The position numbers were made by a program, and so were the translations under genes. A DNA stretch of 38,634 nt from UMGS1484 sp045593325. GTDB taxonomy: Bacteria; Bacillota; Clostridia; Oscillospirales; Acutalibacteraceae. Below are positions 1-7,752 of the stretch, one piece after another (positions within the stretch are counted from its first letter, which is position 1; each line of letters begins with the position of its first letter). Below the pieces are notes generated by a model that saw only the letters and a program-made list of their open reading frames with translations, made no database searches and was not told the DNA's origin. Where the stretch lies: assembly GCA_045593325.1 (NCBI GenBank), contig JAZNWL010000006.1:1-38634 (forward strand). The letters are read 5' to 3'.

Positions 1-358
1 TCAGAGAGCTACGGGATTCTTTGTCTTCGTGTTCCACAGCTGCGTATCCCCAGGAAACGCCGCCGATATAGACGTTCTTGAAGGCAATATTTGCCCCCGA
101 TTTAATGGTGATCATGGGAGTGTTGTTCTGATAATAGAGCCCCGAACGGATAATGCCGTAAAAACCGGTTACGTCAATAATACCCGTACCGGTAATTTCA
201 ATGGGTTTCTTTACGTAAATGTGTTCGCTGATGGTTCGGCCGCCGTTCCATTTGGTTACTCCGCTTTCTGCCAACGCCGTGAGGGGAAGGCAGGCGGTGA
301 TAACGCAAAGGGTTATAAGAACGGTAAGCAACCGTAAACATCCTTTGGTGAATTTCAT
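1..358 (-). CDS. Secreted beta-helix-like protein, 3' end cut by window edge
   Basis: An open frame runs from ATG at 358 to the left edge without a stop, giving 119 residues of an incomplete protein. A strong AGGAGG ribosome binding site lies about 8 bases upstream. The first 30 residues form a signal peptide: lysine near the start, a long hydrophobic core and an ALA/ES-type cleavage site. After it come short alternating beta-strand-like turns rich in Ile, Gly and Asn (EITGTGIIDVTGF, MITIKSGANIAFKNVYIGG), which look like the rungs of a right-handed parallel beta-helix as in pectate-lyase-like or adhesin proteins. It follows the lipoprotein gene by 60 bases on the same strand and may share its transcript. 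Function and substrate cannot be told from the fragment; the beta-helix call is inference from pattern only. Confidence 0.75.
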   Translation of the reverse strand, partial: MKFTKGCLRLLTVLITLCVITACLPLTALAESGVTKWNGGRTISEHIYVKKPIEITGTGIIDVTGFYGIIRSGLYYQNNTPMITIKSGANIAFKNVYIGGVSWGYAAVEHEDKESRSSL

Positions 359-418
359 AAAACGGTTCCTCCTTTTTATGGTTTGGCTATAGGAAAGCCA
401 ATGGTTTGGTTCAAAGGG

Positions 419-1099
419 TTAGTTTAAAGCATCCTTAATTTCGTCTTCATATTCATCCATGGCACTTTCCGCATCATTTAAGGTATCGTCAAAGCTTTTT
501 TGTAAGCCAACCCCAATATCGAATTTTACACCGTTGTAATAAAACAGGCGATCCAATTGGCTTTCTTTATCGTTATCGTAGGTGCTGGAAACGTACACCG
601 CCATATTCTTTCCGTTTTTACGGAAGCACCAACCTTGTAAAAAGGAGTTCAATGCCTTTTCTAAAGTGGTTTGGTCACCGGGGTTTTCATCTTCCCCTGC
701 AAATTCGTGACCAATAATGTTATAACCGTCATCCGATGCGGCGGCGGTTGCACGGAAAACCTGTTCATAAAAATCTTGTATTTGTTGGTCGGTAATTTCG
801 CCATTCGGGGATTTAAAAATAACCACCGCATGACCGCTGCTGTCGGGGGAATCGGCATAGGCACCTTTTTCGGAAATAGTGTATTCAAAATTGGGTTTTA
901 AATCATCATAAGCAATGCCGTAAGCTTTTAGGTAATGTTCCACTGCCGCTTCGCTAAAGGAATCCAATTCTTCGGCTTCATCCAAAATTTCACTTACCAA
1001 GCTTCCTGCATCTGTTTGAGCACCGCTTTCTTTTTCACCGCAAGCGGTAAGGGATAAAACGATAATCCCAGCCAATAAAAGTGCAAATAATTTTTTCAT
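419..1099 (-). CDS. Lipoprotein of unknown function
   Basis: 226 residues. The N-terminus is a lipoprotein signal peptide with a lipobox ending LTAC at residue 20, so the mature protein is expected to be lipid-anchored on the outer face of the membrane. The remainder is acidic (Glu/Asp-rich linker at residues 30-50, acidic C-terminus) with a region around residues 60-200 that I do not recognise. Start ATG 1099 has AGGAGG 8 bases upstream. The gene lies 12 bases after the small LuxR-type regulator and before a secreted protein, suggesting one three-gene transcript. No enzymatic motif is visible; a sensor or binding role is possible but not supported directly. Confidence 0.85.
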   Translation of the reverse strand: MKKLFALLLAGIIVLSLTACGEKESGAQTDAGSLVSEILDEAEELDSFSEAAVEHYLKAYGIAYDDLKPNFEYTISEKGAYADSPDSSGHAVVIFKSPNGEITDQQIQDFYEQVFRATAAASDDGYNIIGHEFAGEDENPGDQTTLEKALNSFLQGWCFRKNGKNMAVYVSSTYDNDKESQLDRLFYYNGVKFDIGVGLQKSFDDTLNDAESAMDEYEDEIKDALN

Positions 1100-1111
1100 A
1101 ATAAATACCTC

Positions 1112-1375
1112 CTAAATGTTTTTATATTTAATTAACAATTGGGTTCTGCTGTTAATTTCCAGTTTTTTATATATGTTTTTGCAATGAAAATGAATTGCCG
1201 AATGGGACACAAACAATTCCTGTGCAATTTGTGCTTGGGTTTTATCGGTTAGCAGTTGGGCAAATACCTCAAACTCCCGATTGGAAAGGTTTTTTAATTC
1301 CGGATATTTCTTTATTAACAATTTGTATTCGGTTTCCGCCAATGCCAAATAATCAAAATAATTCAACTTTTCCAT
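1112..1375 (-). CDS. Small stand-alone LuxR/GerE-type HTH regulator
   Basis: 87 residues, almost entirely a LuxR_C (GerE) helix-turn-helix domain: LSNREFEVFAQLL at about residues 30-42 is the typical first helix, and QIAQELFVSHSAIHFHCKNI at about 54-73 covers the scaffold and recognition helices, followed by LEINSRTQL. No receiver or ligand domain is attached, as in the GerE type. Start ATG 1375 has AGGAGG about 6 bases upstream. It is the first gene of a likely operon with the lipoprotein and secreted beta-helix-like protein, and it is divergent from a second, membrane-bound LuxR-type protein. GGGTA/TACCC palindromes in the shared intergenic region are candidate binding sites. Regulator identity is firm; its regulon is inferred. 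Confidence 0.9.
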   Translation of the reverse strand: MEKLNYFDYLALAETEYKLLIKKYPELKNLSNREFEVFAQLLTDKTQAQIAQELFVSHSAIHFHCKNIYKKLEINSRTQLLIKYKNI

Positions 1376-1394
1376 ACTGCACCTCCTGGAAAAT

Positions 1395-1422
1395 ATTATA
1401 CTTTATCACAGTAAACTTGTAA
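1395..1422 (-). promoter_or_regulatory. Promoter of small LuxR-lipoprotein operon
   Basis: On the minus strand TTACAA (1422-1417) is separated by 16 bp from a perfect TATAAT (1400-1395), 20 bases ahead of the start codon at 1375. The palindrome at 1425-1440 lies directly upstream of the -35 element, a place from which an activator could contact RNA polymerase. Confidence 0.6.
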
Positions 1423-1424
1423 CC

Positions 1425-1471
1425 TACCCAACAAGGGGTAAATCTTACCACATACTACCCGTTTGGGTAGT
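1425..1471. promoter_or_regulatory. Two GGGTA/TACCC palindromes between divergent LuxR genes
   Basis: Two inverted repeats are visible: TACCC-N6-GGGTA at 1425-1440 and ACTACCC-GTTT-GGGTAGT at 1454-1471. Their centres are 30 bp apart, about three helical turns. The first has the spacing of a NarL-type 7-2-7 site; its right half AGGGGTA fits the AKRRGTA heptamer known for NarL/FixJ-type regulators. A further half-copy GTTTGGGTAGTT at 1606-1617 repeats 1461-1472 exactly. Because both flanking genes encode LuxR-type DNA-binding domains, these are good candidates for their operators. Confidence 0.5.
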
Positions 1472-1485
1472 TATCCAACTCTTTG

Positions 1486-1514
1486 TTGAAAATTCCTAAA
1501 AGACAGTTTATAAT
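1486..1514 (+). promoter_or_regulatory. Sigma-A promoter for membrane LuxR gene
   Basis: TTGAAA (1486-1491), 17-bp spacer, perfect TATAAT (1509-1514). Transcription would begin near 1521, leaving a leader of about 150 nt before the start codon at 1675. The centre of the palindrome at 1454-1471 falls near -58 relative to this start. Confidence 0.7.
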
Positions 1515-1569
1515 GTATATAAGCTTCTTGTTACGATGTAATTATACTGCCTTTTCAGGTAGGGTTTGT

Positions 1570-1591
1570 ACCCCCCGAACGGGGGGTTTTT
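1570..1591 (+). terminator. Terminator-like hairpin inside LuxR-gene leader
   Basis: Six C, GAAC, six G, followed by five T: a very GC-rich stem with a tetraloop and U-run, lying about 50 nt downstream of the predicted transcription start and 84 nt before the start codon. No gene ends here, so it most likely acts as an attenuator or ends a short leader RNA. A weaker stem (CTGCC...GGTAG, 1547-1562) precedes it. Confidence 0.6.
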
Positions 1592-1674
1592 AGGAAAAAG
1601 TTCCTGTTTGGGTAGTTTTTTTAAAAAATTCAAAGATTTTGCGATGCTTTTCGCAGATAAGGAAGGTGCAGTTT

Positions 1675-3108
1675 ATGAATCACCGAATTCTCATAGAAAA
1701 TCAGAAAAAAAGGATGGATGTTCCTTGGTGGCGGCTGATTTGCTTTGCAATGTTCAACCTTTGGCAGATGGGATTTATCTATTATTTCTTAGAGCCCTCC
1801 TCGGCTTTGGACGGAAAAATTCCATTGCCCATTAACGTTGATTACGGCACCGCCCTTACGGTGATTTGCTATGTGCTTTCTATCCTCACTATGATATTTT
1901 TGCCTAAAATTATTGTATGGGTGCAAAGGATCGATACCGGCATAGCCCTCCTTTCGGCCGTCGCCTTCTTTCTTCCTTTGGGGGAAGAAGCCCTGCGGTT
2001 TAACATTTATCTGCAAATATTCTGTTGCTGTTTGCTTATTGGCTTTGAAACCTTCCTTGTGGTCAACTACTTCTCCGAAAAAAGCAGTATTACTTACCTG
2101 ACTTTGGCCTACGGTATACCCGTTTTCTTGATTTCTTTGGTACAAAACGAAGTGCTCTCGGTAACCTTCTCGGTGTTCCGTTTCGGAATTATAGGGGTGC
2201 TTATGCTTCTGTTGGTTTTCTTCCTTGGTATGCCCTCGGGTACGTCGCATTTACCCCGTTACGTGAAAAAGAGTGACGGTATCAAAGCACCCAAAAAACT
2301 GATCTCGGGTACGTTTCTTCTGATTTTCATTATTGGGCTTATGGGAACTGCAGGCCCTGCCATTGCGGGCAAGGTGGAACACGGTGTAACCGTTATGTAT
2401 CTTGTGGTTGCGGTTGCCTGCTTTGTTTTTTATGTTCTTTACAAAAAAGCCAATATTCATCCCTTCCGTATGATTCCCGCTTCGGTGGGGTTAGGGGGCC
2501 TGGGTTTCCTTTTAATGATTGCAACCTCTTACATACCTTGGCTTTCCTACGTTGCCTGCGTTCTCATTGGATTTGGTATGGTATCTTGTATGATGGGGCC
2601 TCTTTTCGGTGTACCCATTATGAAATCCTACCCCTCTAAGTTTGTAGCGCCTGGTATTATCGGGGTTGTTGTATTTGCGGTGCTCACCCACGCGGTGATT
2701 GGAGAGCTCTTCCTTGGCTCTCCCACCGCAATGTACATTGTGTACGCGGTGATTATGGGTGTGCTTGTATTCGTGTATACCCAGGTGGAACCCTTCCTTT
2801 TGTTCACCCTTCGCCGCCGCATTGCCGACGATACCCTTCCCACTGTGGTAACCCGGGTAACCATTGAGCCTGCGGTGGATTTGACAGAACAAGGGGAAAC
2901 TCCCCTTGGAAAGCTCAGCCCCAAAAAGCGGGAGGTTGCGGAGCTTATTTGTATGGGTTACACCAACAAGGATATTGCAAAAACCATGGTGATTTCCGAG
3001 CATACCGTGAAGGATTACGTGAAGGATATTTATTTGGCTCTTGAGGTTCACAGCCGCATAGAGCTTGCCGCCCTTGTAAACCGTTACCGTTTGATGGGAA
3101 AACAATAA
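1675..3108 (+). CDS. Membrane-embedded LuxR-family regulator (12-TM-like + HTH)
   Basis: 477 residues from ATG 1675, chosen because GGAAGG sits 8 bases upstream; an in-frame TTG at 1639 has no ribosome binding site. Residues of about 20-390 are highly hydrophobic and alternate with short charged loops, consistent with about 12 membrane spans of major-facilitator-like layout. After a linker the C-terminal 65 residues are a LuxR_C helix-turn-helix: LSPKKREVAELICMGYTNKD, then IAKTMVISEHTVKDYVKDIY and LEVHSRIELAALV. The architecture fits the known group of membrane-bound LuxR-type regulators in which a transporter-like domain probably senses a ligand and the cytoplasmic HTH controls nearby genes. 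Its likely targets are its own promoter and the divergent operon, which share palindromes. The sensed molecule is unknown. Confidence 0.88.
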   Translation: MNHRILIENQKKRMDVPWWRLICFAMFNLWQMGFIYYFLEPSSALDGKIPLPINVDYGTALTVICYVLSILTMIFLPKIIVWVQRIDTGIALLSAVAFFLPLGEEALRFNIYLQIFCCCLLIGFETFLVVNYFSEKSSITYLTLAYGIPVFLISLVQNEVLSVTFSVFRFGIIGVLMLLLVFFLGMPSGTSHLPRYVKKSDGIKAPKKLISGTFLLIFIIGLMGTAGPAIAGKVEHGVTVMYLVVAVACFVFYVLYKKANIHPFRMIPASVGLGGLGFLLMIATSYIPWLSYVACVLIGFGMVSCMMGPLFGVPIMKSYPSKFVAPGIIGVVVFAVLTHAVIGELFLGSPTAMYIVYAVIMGVLVFVYTQVEPFLLFTLRRRIADDTLPTVVTRVTIEPAVDLTEQGETPLGKLSPKKREVAELICMGYTNKDIAKTMVISEHTVKDYVKDIYLALEVHSRIELAALVNRYRLMGKQ

Positions 3109-3112
3109 ATCA

Positions 3113-3156
3113 AAACCCGTCTGCAAAGCTTCTTTGTAAGCTTTACAGACGGGTTT
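3113..3156. terminator. Bidirectional terminator between convergent genes
   Basis: Long inverted repeat AAACCCGTCTG-C-AAAGCTT / AAGCTTT-A-CAGACGGGTTT with a 6-nt loop, between the convergent LuxR gene (ends 3108) and the acetyltransferase gene (ends 3173). Stretches rich in T follow on both strands. Confidence 0.8.
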
Positions 3157-3172
3157 GTTGATTGTTGATTCT

Positions 3173-3910
3173 TTATTCTTCCAAAGTAAACAACCGAAAA
3201 TCGGGTGTTACCATTTCCATTCCCACCCGCTGATACATGCGAATGGCGGTGGGGTTATTGGCAAACAGATAAACAGGCTTGGGGGTGGCGGCGGCAAGGG
3301 AAAGGGTATGGGTAATAAGAGCGCCCCCAAAGCCCAACCCTCTGAATTGTTCCCCGGTCATCACGTTGCTGATGCGCATTACCTCTCCGTTATCCCAAAG
3401 CCCTGCCATGGTTACGGGGGTGCCGAACAATCTGCCCACAATCAAGCGGTAAGAATCATGTTTCATACTGCCTCGAAGAAGACCTTCCAAATGAAGATTT
3501 TCTCCAATAATATGCTCATTGATTTCCCTGTCCCATTCTTTTAAAATTTCAAAAGTTAAAGGGGATTTTACATCCCGTTGGGTGGGATTTTGGCAAAGGA
3601 GCAGTTCCAAATCCGAAGGGGTGAGGGAAAATCCCAATTTCTCTGCCCCTTGCTCCAAGAGGGGCAATGCTTCCTCACTTAGGTAGCAATACAGCCGAGG
3701 GGGAATCCCTTTTTCCTTGTAATATTCTTTTACCTCTTGCAAGGCTTTGCCGTAGTCACAAGGGGCAAACAGCACCCCGTGATTGGCTTCCACCGAAAGG
3801 GTATTGTTGGGGTTATGGTAAAGGTAACCGAACCGGGTTTTGATTTCCTTGGAAAACAGAGCGGGATAGGTGCTTTGGGCGATTTTGATTTGTTCAAAAA
3901 TTTTTTTCAT
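3173..3910 (-). CDS. GNAT-family N-acetyltransferase
   Basis: About 245 residues. The C-terminal half carries the GNAT core: a beta-strand with MRISNVMT, then the acetyl-CoA pyrophosphate loop EQFRGLGFGGALI (R-x-x-G-x-G type), and the VYLFANNPTAIRMYQRVGME segment typical of motif B. The N-terminal half (residues 1-120) is less conserved and may contribute the acceptor site; the substrate cannot be predicted. Two starts are possible: ATG 3910, one base after the TGA of the upstream deacetylase gene, or ATG 3928 overlapping its end. Neither has a strong ribosome binding site, so translation is probably coupled to the upstream gene. I prefer 3910 because the extra six residues (MVLTTD) are unlikely to be conserved. 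Confidence 0.85.
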   Translation of the reverse strand: MKKIFEQIKIAQSTYPALFSKEIKTRFGYLYHNPNNTLSVEANHGVLFAPCDYGKALQEVKEYYKEKGIPPRLYCYLSEEALPLLEQGAEKLGFSLTPSDLELLLCQNPTQRDVKSPLTFEILKEWDREINEHIIGENLHLEGLLRGSMKHDSYRLIVGRLFGTPVTMAGLWDNGEVMRISNVMTGEQFRGLGFGGALITHTLSLAAATPKPVYLFANNPTAIRMYQRVGMEMVTPDFRLFTLEE

Positions 3911-3911
3911 A

Positions 3912-4946
3912 TCAGTTGTTAATACCATGGGTCACCATAGGAGTTTGCACCGTTAAGGGAGCAAAGGTATACCCTTTGTTAATATAAAACTCAATAATCT
4001 GGGGCAGAGCTTGCACGGTGGTATCTTTGGCATCGGTATCGTGCATCAGCACCACGTCTTGTTTGTGTTTGCCCCCGTAGGTTTTGATGTTGTTCACAAT
4101 TCTGGAAACGGGAACGTTATTGCCCGAGGCGTCGGTACTGTCCACATTCCAGTCAAAATACACGTACCCCCGATTGACCGTTTCTTTGGACAGGGCGGTC
4201 ATGATTCCTTTGCAATAACTGCGGCTGACGGTGTTACTGGAACCACCGGGGAAGCGGATGACTTTGGCATCTTCCCCTGTGTATTTTTTCACCGCGTTAC
4301 CGATTTTGGTCAGGTCATCAAAATAGGCTTTTTGGGAGCGGTAGATCTGGGAATAATTGTGGGAATAGGTGTGTAAAGCCACCGTGTGGCCGGCATCGTG
4401 AATTTGCTTTGTGTAAGAAAGTTTCCCGGTGCCCATCACAAAAAAGGTGGCTTTGATCTTATACTTGTCTAAAATTTTCAGAACTTTCAGGGTGTTTTCC
4501 GAAGGGCCGTCGTCAAAGGTTAAATAACAGGTTTTTTCGGTGACCGCCACGGTGCCGTATTGAACCGGCTTGGGAGTGATGGAAGAAATGGAGCCGGTAT
4601 TCTTTTTGGTTTGTAACAGGGCGTTGTAGTCGGAAGTTAAGTCCTGCACCTTTTTTTCAAAGGATTTGATGGCCTTATCTTTTTCTTTTACACTGCTGTT
4701 CAGATCGTCGATCACAGTTGCCTGGCTTTCCATGGTGGCGGAATTTTCTTTTTGGGTGGCTTCATATTCCTGCAATTTGCTGTTTTGGGAGTTGACGGTA
4801 TCCTGCAATGTATCTAATTTGCTGTTGATATTCCCGATGGTGAGAACCGACACCACCAAGGCGGCAACCAGCAACAAAATTAAGCCGATTTTCAAGGTTT
4901 TTCCCGAGGCAGATTTGCCGATTCGGGGGGGATTTCTATTTTCCAT
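3912..4946 (-). CDS. Membrane-anchored polysaccharide (peptidoglycan) deacetylase
   Basis: 344 residues with a short basic cytoplasmic tail, one membrane span (about residues 18-38), a coiled coil rich in Glu/Lys/Gln (about 40-115) and a NodB-homology domain (about 130-325). NodB motifs are all visible: TFDDGP (catalytic base and metal Asp), HTYSH (metal histidines), RFPGGSS, a DWNVDSTDA segment and VLMHD with the catalytic His. The family removes N-acetyl groups from GlcNAc or MurNAc of peptidoglycan (PgdA/PdaA-like), often giving lysozyme resistance or acting in sporulation; the anchored, extracellular layout favours a cell-wall substrate. It is co-transcribed with the GNAT gene, whose start touches its stop codon. 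Exact substrate is inferred. Confidence 0.92.
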   Translation of the reverse strand: MENRNPPRIGKSASGKTLKIGLILLLVAALVVSVLTIGNINSKLDTLQDTVNSQNSKLQEYEATQKENSATMESQATVIDDLNSSVKEKDKAIKSFEKKVQDLTSDYNALLQTKKNTGSISSITPKPVQYGTVAVTEKTCYLTFDDGPSENTLKVLKILDKYKIKATFFVMGTGKLSYTKQIHDAGHTVALHTYSHNYSQIYRSQKAYFDDLTKIGNAVKKYTGEDAKVIRFPGGSSNTVSRSYCKGIMTALSKETVNRGYVYFDWNVDSTDASGNNVPVSRIVNNIKTYGGKHKQDVVLMHDTDAKDTTVQALPQIIEFYINKGYTFAPLTVQTPMVTHGINN

Positions 4947-4973
4947 TGTTTTTCAACACCTTTCGCGGTTTTT

Positions 4974-5002
4974 ATTATACATCTTTTTTTCTGAAATGTA
5001 AA
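4974..5002 (-). promoter_or_regulatory. Promoter of deacetylase-GNAT operon
   Basis: Minus strand TTTACA (5002-4997), 17-bp spacer, perfect TATAAT (4979-4974), 28 bases ahead of the ATG at 4946. The ribosome binding site is AAAGGTG. Confidence 0.65.
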
Positions 5003-5088
5003 TGAAAGTAACAAAATTGTAACCAAAAATTTTTTGATGGATTTTTTTAGTTTCTGAAAATTTTTGATGAATTTTTACAGTCAACAAA

Positions 5089-5118
5089 TTGACAAAGACC
5101 GGGTAATAATGGTATACT
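5089..5118 (+). promoter_or_regulatory. glmS promoter
   Basis: Perfect TTGACA (5089-5094), 18-bp spacer, TATACT (5113-5118). Transcription should begin near 5125, so the leader is only about 70 nt. An inverted repeat CATACT...AGTATG (5129-5157) lies in this leader. GAGGTGA is the ribosome binding site. Confidence 0.75.
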
Positions 5119-5194
5119 GTGTTTGTTGCATACTTTTAAGGATTATTTAATAGTATGAATCACAAATAAACATACCTGATGAGGTGAAAGCAAT

Positions 5195-7027
5195 ATGTGC
5201 GGTATTGTAGGATATATTGGAAAAGAACAAGTGGCTCCCATTCTGTTGGATGGGTTGTCCCATTTGGAATATCGGGGGTACGACTCTGCGGGGATCGCCT
5301 GTATGCAGGGGGGTCAAATCGGTATTCACAAAGCCAAAGGCCGTTTGCAGGTGCTCAGCGATAAGATCGATGGGGGCGCCAAGGTAGACTCTACTTTGGG
5401 CATTGGCCATACCCGTTGGGCAACCCACGGCAAACCTTCGGATGAAAACTCTCATCCTCATTTGTCTGAAAAAGGCAATTACGCCATTGTTCACAACGGA
5501 ATTATTGAAAATTACAGTGAGATCAAGTCGGCTTTGATGGCAGAAGGGGTAACCTTCGCTTCGGAAACCGACAGTGAAGTTATTGCCAACCTGTTGGAAA
5601 AGAACGACAACGGGGATTTCTTGGAAACGGTTAAGAAAACCGTGGATATGCTGGAAGGCTCTTACGCTTTGGGCATTGTTTGCACCAAATATCCCGACCG
5701 TTTTGTGGCGGTTCGCCATGCTTCTCCTTTGATTGTCGGGTTGTCCGACAAGGGGAACTTTGTGGCATCTGACATTCCTGCCATTCTTGCCCACACCCGC
5801 AAGATCTATCACTTGGGGGAAGGGGAAATTGTGGAACTCACCGGGGATAAAGTTCGGGTGTTCAACAGCGACCTGGAACCTGTGATCAAACAGGTGGAAG
5901 AAATCACCTGGGACGTAAAATCCGCCGAAAAAGACGGATATGATTATTTCATGGAAAAAGAGATTATGGAACAACCCCGCGCCTTGCACGACACCATTTC
6001 TCCCCGTATTGACGATAACGGAGAGATCGTGCTGGACGGCGTAAATCTCACTAAGGAAGACATTGAAGGATACAGCCGTATTTACATTACCGCTTGCGGT
6101 TCGGCGTATCACGTGGGCATGGTGGGGAAATATATTATTGAAAAACTGGTGCGGATTCCTGTGGAAGTTGACCTTGCCAGCGAATTCCGTTACCGTGACC
6201 CCATTGTGGACGATAAAACTTTGATGATCATCATCAGCCAATCCGGGGAAACTGCCGACACTTTGGCCGCTTTGCGGGAAGGGAAAAAACGGGGCGCCCG
6301 TATCCTTTCGGTGGTGAACGTGGTTGGGTCTTCTATTGCCAACGAGTCGGACGACGTGCTGTATACCTGGGCAGGCCCTGAAATTGCCGTTGCCACCACC
6401 AAGGCATACTCCACCCAACTTTCCATGATGTATCTTATCGCCCTTTATATGGCAGATAAATTGGAAATCATGACCAAAGAAGAAATCCGCAGTATGCTTT
6501 CTTCCTTGATGCAGTTACCCCAGTTGGTGCAAGAAGTGATTGACCGCAGTGCTCCCGTGGTGCTGGAATTGGCACGAACCTACAAGAATGTGGAACACGC
6601 CTATTATCTGGGGCGGAACGTGGACTATGCCGTGGCATTGGAAGCTTCTTTGAAACTGAAAGAAGTCAGCTACGTTCATTCCGAAGCCTATGCCGCAGGG
6701 GAACTGAAACACGGCACCATTTCTTTGATTGAAGAAGGTACCCTGGTGGTTGCCCTGGCAGGGTGTCATCGCGTGGTGGAAAAAACCGTTTCCAATATTC
6801 AGGAAGTAAAAGCCCGTGGCGCCAAGGTTGTGGTGGTTACCACCGAAGACAATACCGGGGTTGCTACCATGTGCGACCACGTGATCTACCTGCCTAAGGT
6901 AAAAGAAATGTTCCTGCCTTCTGTGGAAGTGATTCCCATGCAAATGCTGGGCTTCCAGTTGGCAAAAGAACGGGGTTGCGACGTTGACAAACCCAGAAAC
7001 CTTGCCAAATCGGTAACCGTAGAATAA
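5195..7027 (+). CDS. glmS: Glutamine-fructose-6-phosphate aminotransferase (isomerizing)
   Basis: 610 residues, the usual length. It makes glucosamine-6-phosphate from fructose-6-phosphate and glutamine, the first step of UDP-GlcNAc synthesis for peptidoglycan. The mature protein starts MCGIVGYIG, with Cys2 (Cys1 after methionine removal) as the glutaminase nucleophile; RWATHGKPSDENSHPH and HNGIIENY are N-terminal nucleophile-domain motifs (residues 1-220). Two SIS sugar-isomerase domains follow: ITACGSAYHVGM and IIISQSGETADTLAAL (about 290-420), and YYLGRNVDYAVALEASLKLK with HSEAYAAGELKHG (about 470-540). The C-terminal KPRNLAKSVTVE is diagnostic. A LbH-fold protein follows after 11 bases in an operon. 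No glmS ribozyme fits in the short leader. Confidence 0.98.
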   Translation: MCGIVGYIGKEQVAPILLDGLSHLEYRGYDSAGIACMQGGQIGIHKAKGRLQVLSDKIDGGAKVDSTLGIGHTRWATHGKPSDENSHPHLSEKGNYAIVHNGIIENYSEIKSALMAEGVTFASETDSEVIANLLEKNDNGDFLETVKKTVDMLEGSYALGIVCTKYPDRFVAVRHASPLIVGLSDKGNFVASDIPAILAHTRKIYHLGEGEIVELTGDKVRVFNSDLEPVIKQVEEITWDVKSAEKDGYDYFMEKEIMEQPRALHDTISPRIDDNGEIVLDGVNLTKEDIEGYSRIYITACGSAYHVGMVGKYIIEKLVRIPVEVDLASEFRYRDPIVDDKTLMIIISQSGETADTLAALREGKKRGARILSVVNVVGSSIANESDDVLYTWAGPEIAVATTKAYSTQLSMMYLIALYMADKLEIMTKEEIRSMLSSLMQLPQLVQEVIDRSAPVVLELARTYKNVEHAYYLGRNVDYAVALEASLKLKEVSYVHSEAYAAGELKHGTISLIEEGTLVVALAGCHRVVEKTVSNIQEVKARGAKVVVVTTEDNTGVATMCDHVIYLPKVKEMFLPSVEVIPMQMLGFQLAKERGCDVDKPRNLAKSVTVE

Positions 7028-7038
7028 GGAGTATCCAG

Positions 7039-7713
7039 ATGTTAAACAGTTTAACCATTGACGCGTTGTTGGACCTTTCCAAAACCATGGCGGCAAGCCT
7101 GTTTGAGGGAAAGACCTACCCTTATGAAGTGTTGCCCCACATCGGTTCTTTTATTAAAGAATTGGGCAAAACTCTGTCCGGGGAAGAATACACCGCTTTG
7201 GAAGGGGACGTTTACATTGCCAGATCTGCCAAGGTGGCTCCTTCGGCTCTCATCAACGGCCCTTGCATTATCGGGCCTGACGCGGAAGTTCGCCATTGTG
7301 CTTTTATCCGCGGCAATGCCATTGTGGGAGAAGGCGCCGTGGTAGGCAATTCCACCGAACTGAAAAACTGCATTTTGTTTGATAAAGTTCAGGTGCCCCA
7401 TTACAATTACGTGGGGGATGCCGTTCTCGGTTTTAAAGCCCACATGGGGGCAGGGGCGGTAACCGCCAACGTGAAAGCGGACAATTCCAACGTCACCATT
7501 CGGGGACTGGAAGGAAATCTTCAAACAGGTCTGCGGAAAGTAGGGGCTGTGTTGGGGGACTTTGCCGACGTTGGTTGTAACAGCGTTCTCACCCCCGGTG
7601 CGGTTATTGGCAGACACACCAACATTTACCCCACCTCTATGGTGCGGGGCGAAGTTCCTGCCAACTCCATTTATAAAGGCAAAGGGAATATAGTCAAGAA
7701 AATTCAAAAGTAA
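7039..7713 (+). CDS. Left-handed beta-helix acyltransferase-like protein (GlmU C-domain-like)
   Basis: 224 residues. Residues of about 65-210 show imperfect hexapeptide repeats ([LIV]-G-x4), e.g. INGPCIIGPDAEVRHCAFI, AIVGEGAVVGNSTEL and FADVGCNSVLTPGAVIGRH, which fold as a left-handed parallel beta-helix. The N-terminal 60 residues (LTIDALLDLSKTM...) precede a VYIARSAKVAPSALI segment. Similar proteins are often labelled UDP-GlcNAc pyrophosphorylase-related; however no N-terminal nucleotidyltransferase domain is present, so it resembles only the acetyltransferase half of GlmU. Its place 11 bases after glmS suggests a role in amino-sugar metabolism, for example acetylation of glucosamine-1-phosphate; this is inference. 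Ribosome binding site AAGGAG lies 10 bases upstream. Confidence 0.85.
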   Translation: MLNSLTIDALLDLSKTMAASLFEGKTYPYEVLPHIGSFIKELGKTLSGEEYTALEGDVYIARSAKVAPSALINGPCIIGPDAEVRHCAFIRGNAIVGEGAVVGNSTELKNCILFDKVQVPHYNYVGDAVLGFKAHMGAGAVTANVKADNSNVTIRGLEGNLQTGLRKVGAVLGDFADVGCNSVLTPGAVIGRHTNIYPTSMVRGEVPANSIYKGKGNIVKKIQK

Positions 7714-7715
7714 CA

Positions 7716-7749
7716 AAAAACCTTGAGAGGTACGCCTCTCAAGGTTTTT
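7716..7749. terminator. Bidirectional terminator
   Basis: Stem CCTTGAGAGG / CCTCTCAAGG with a TACG loop, flanked by six A and five T, so it can end both the glmS operon (+) and the crp-trxA-trxB transcript (-). Confidence 0.9.
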
Positions 7750-7752
7750 GAA

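Noticed and set aside
671..901. Plus-strand open frame across the lipoprotein gene
   Set aside because: Lies wholly inside a well-supported gene on the other strand with its own signal peptide and ribosome binding site.
5147..6418. 423-codon open frame antisense to glmS
   Set aside because: A shadow of codon bias in glmS; Phe/His/Asn-rich without domains or a ribosome binding site.
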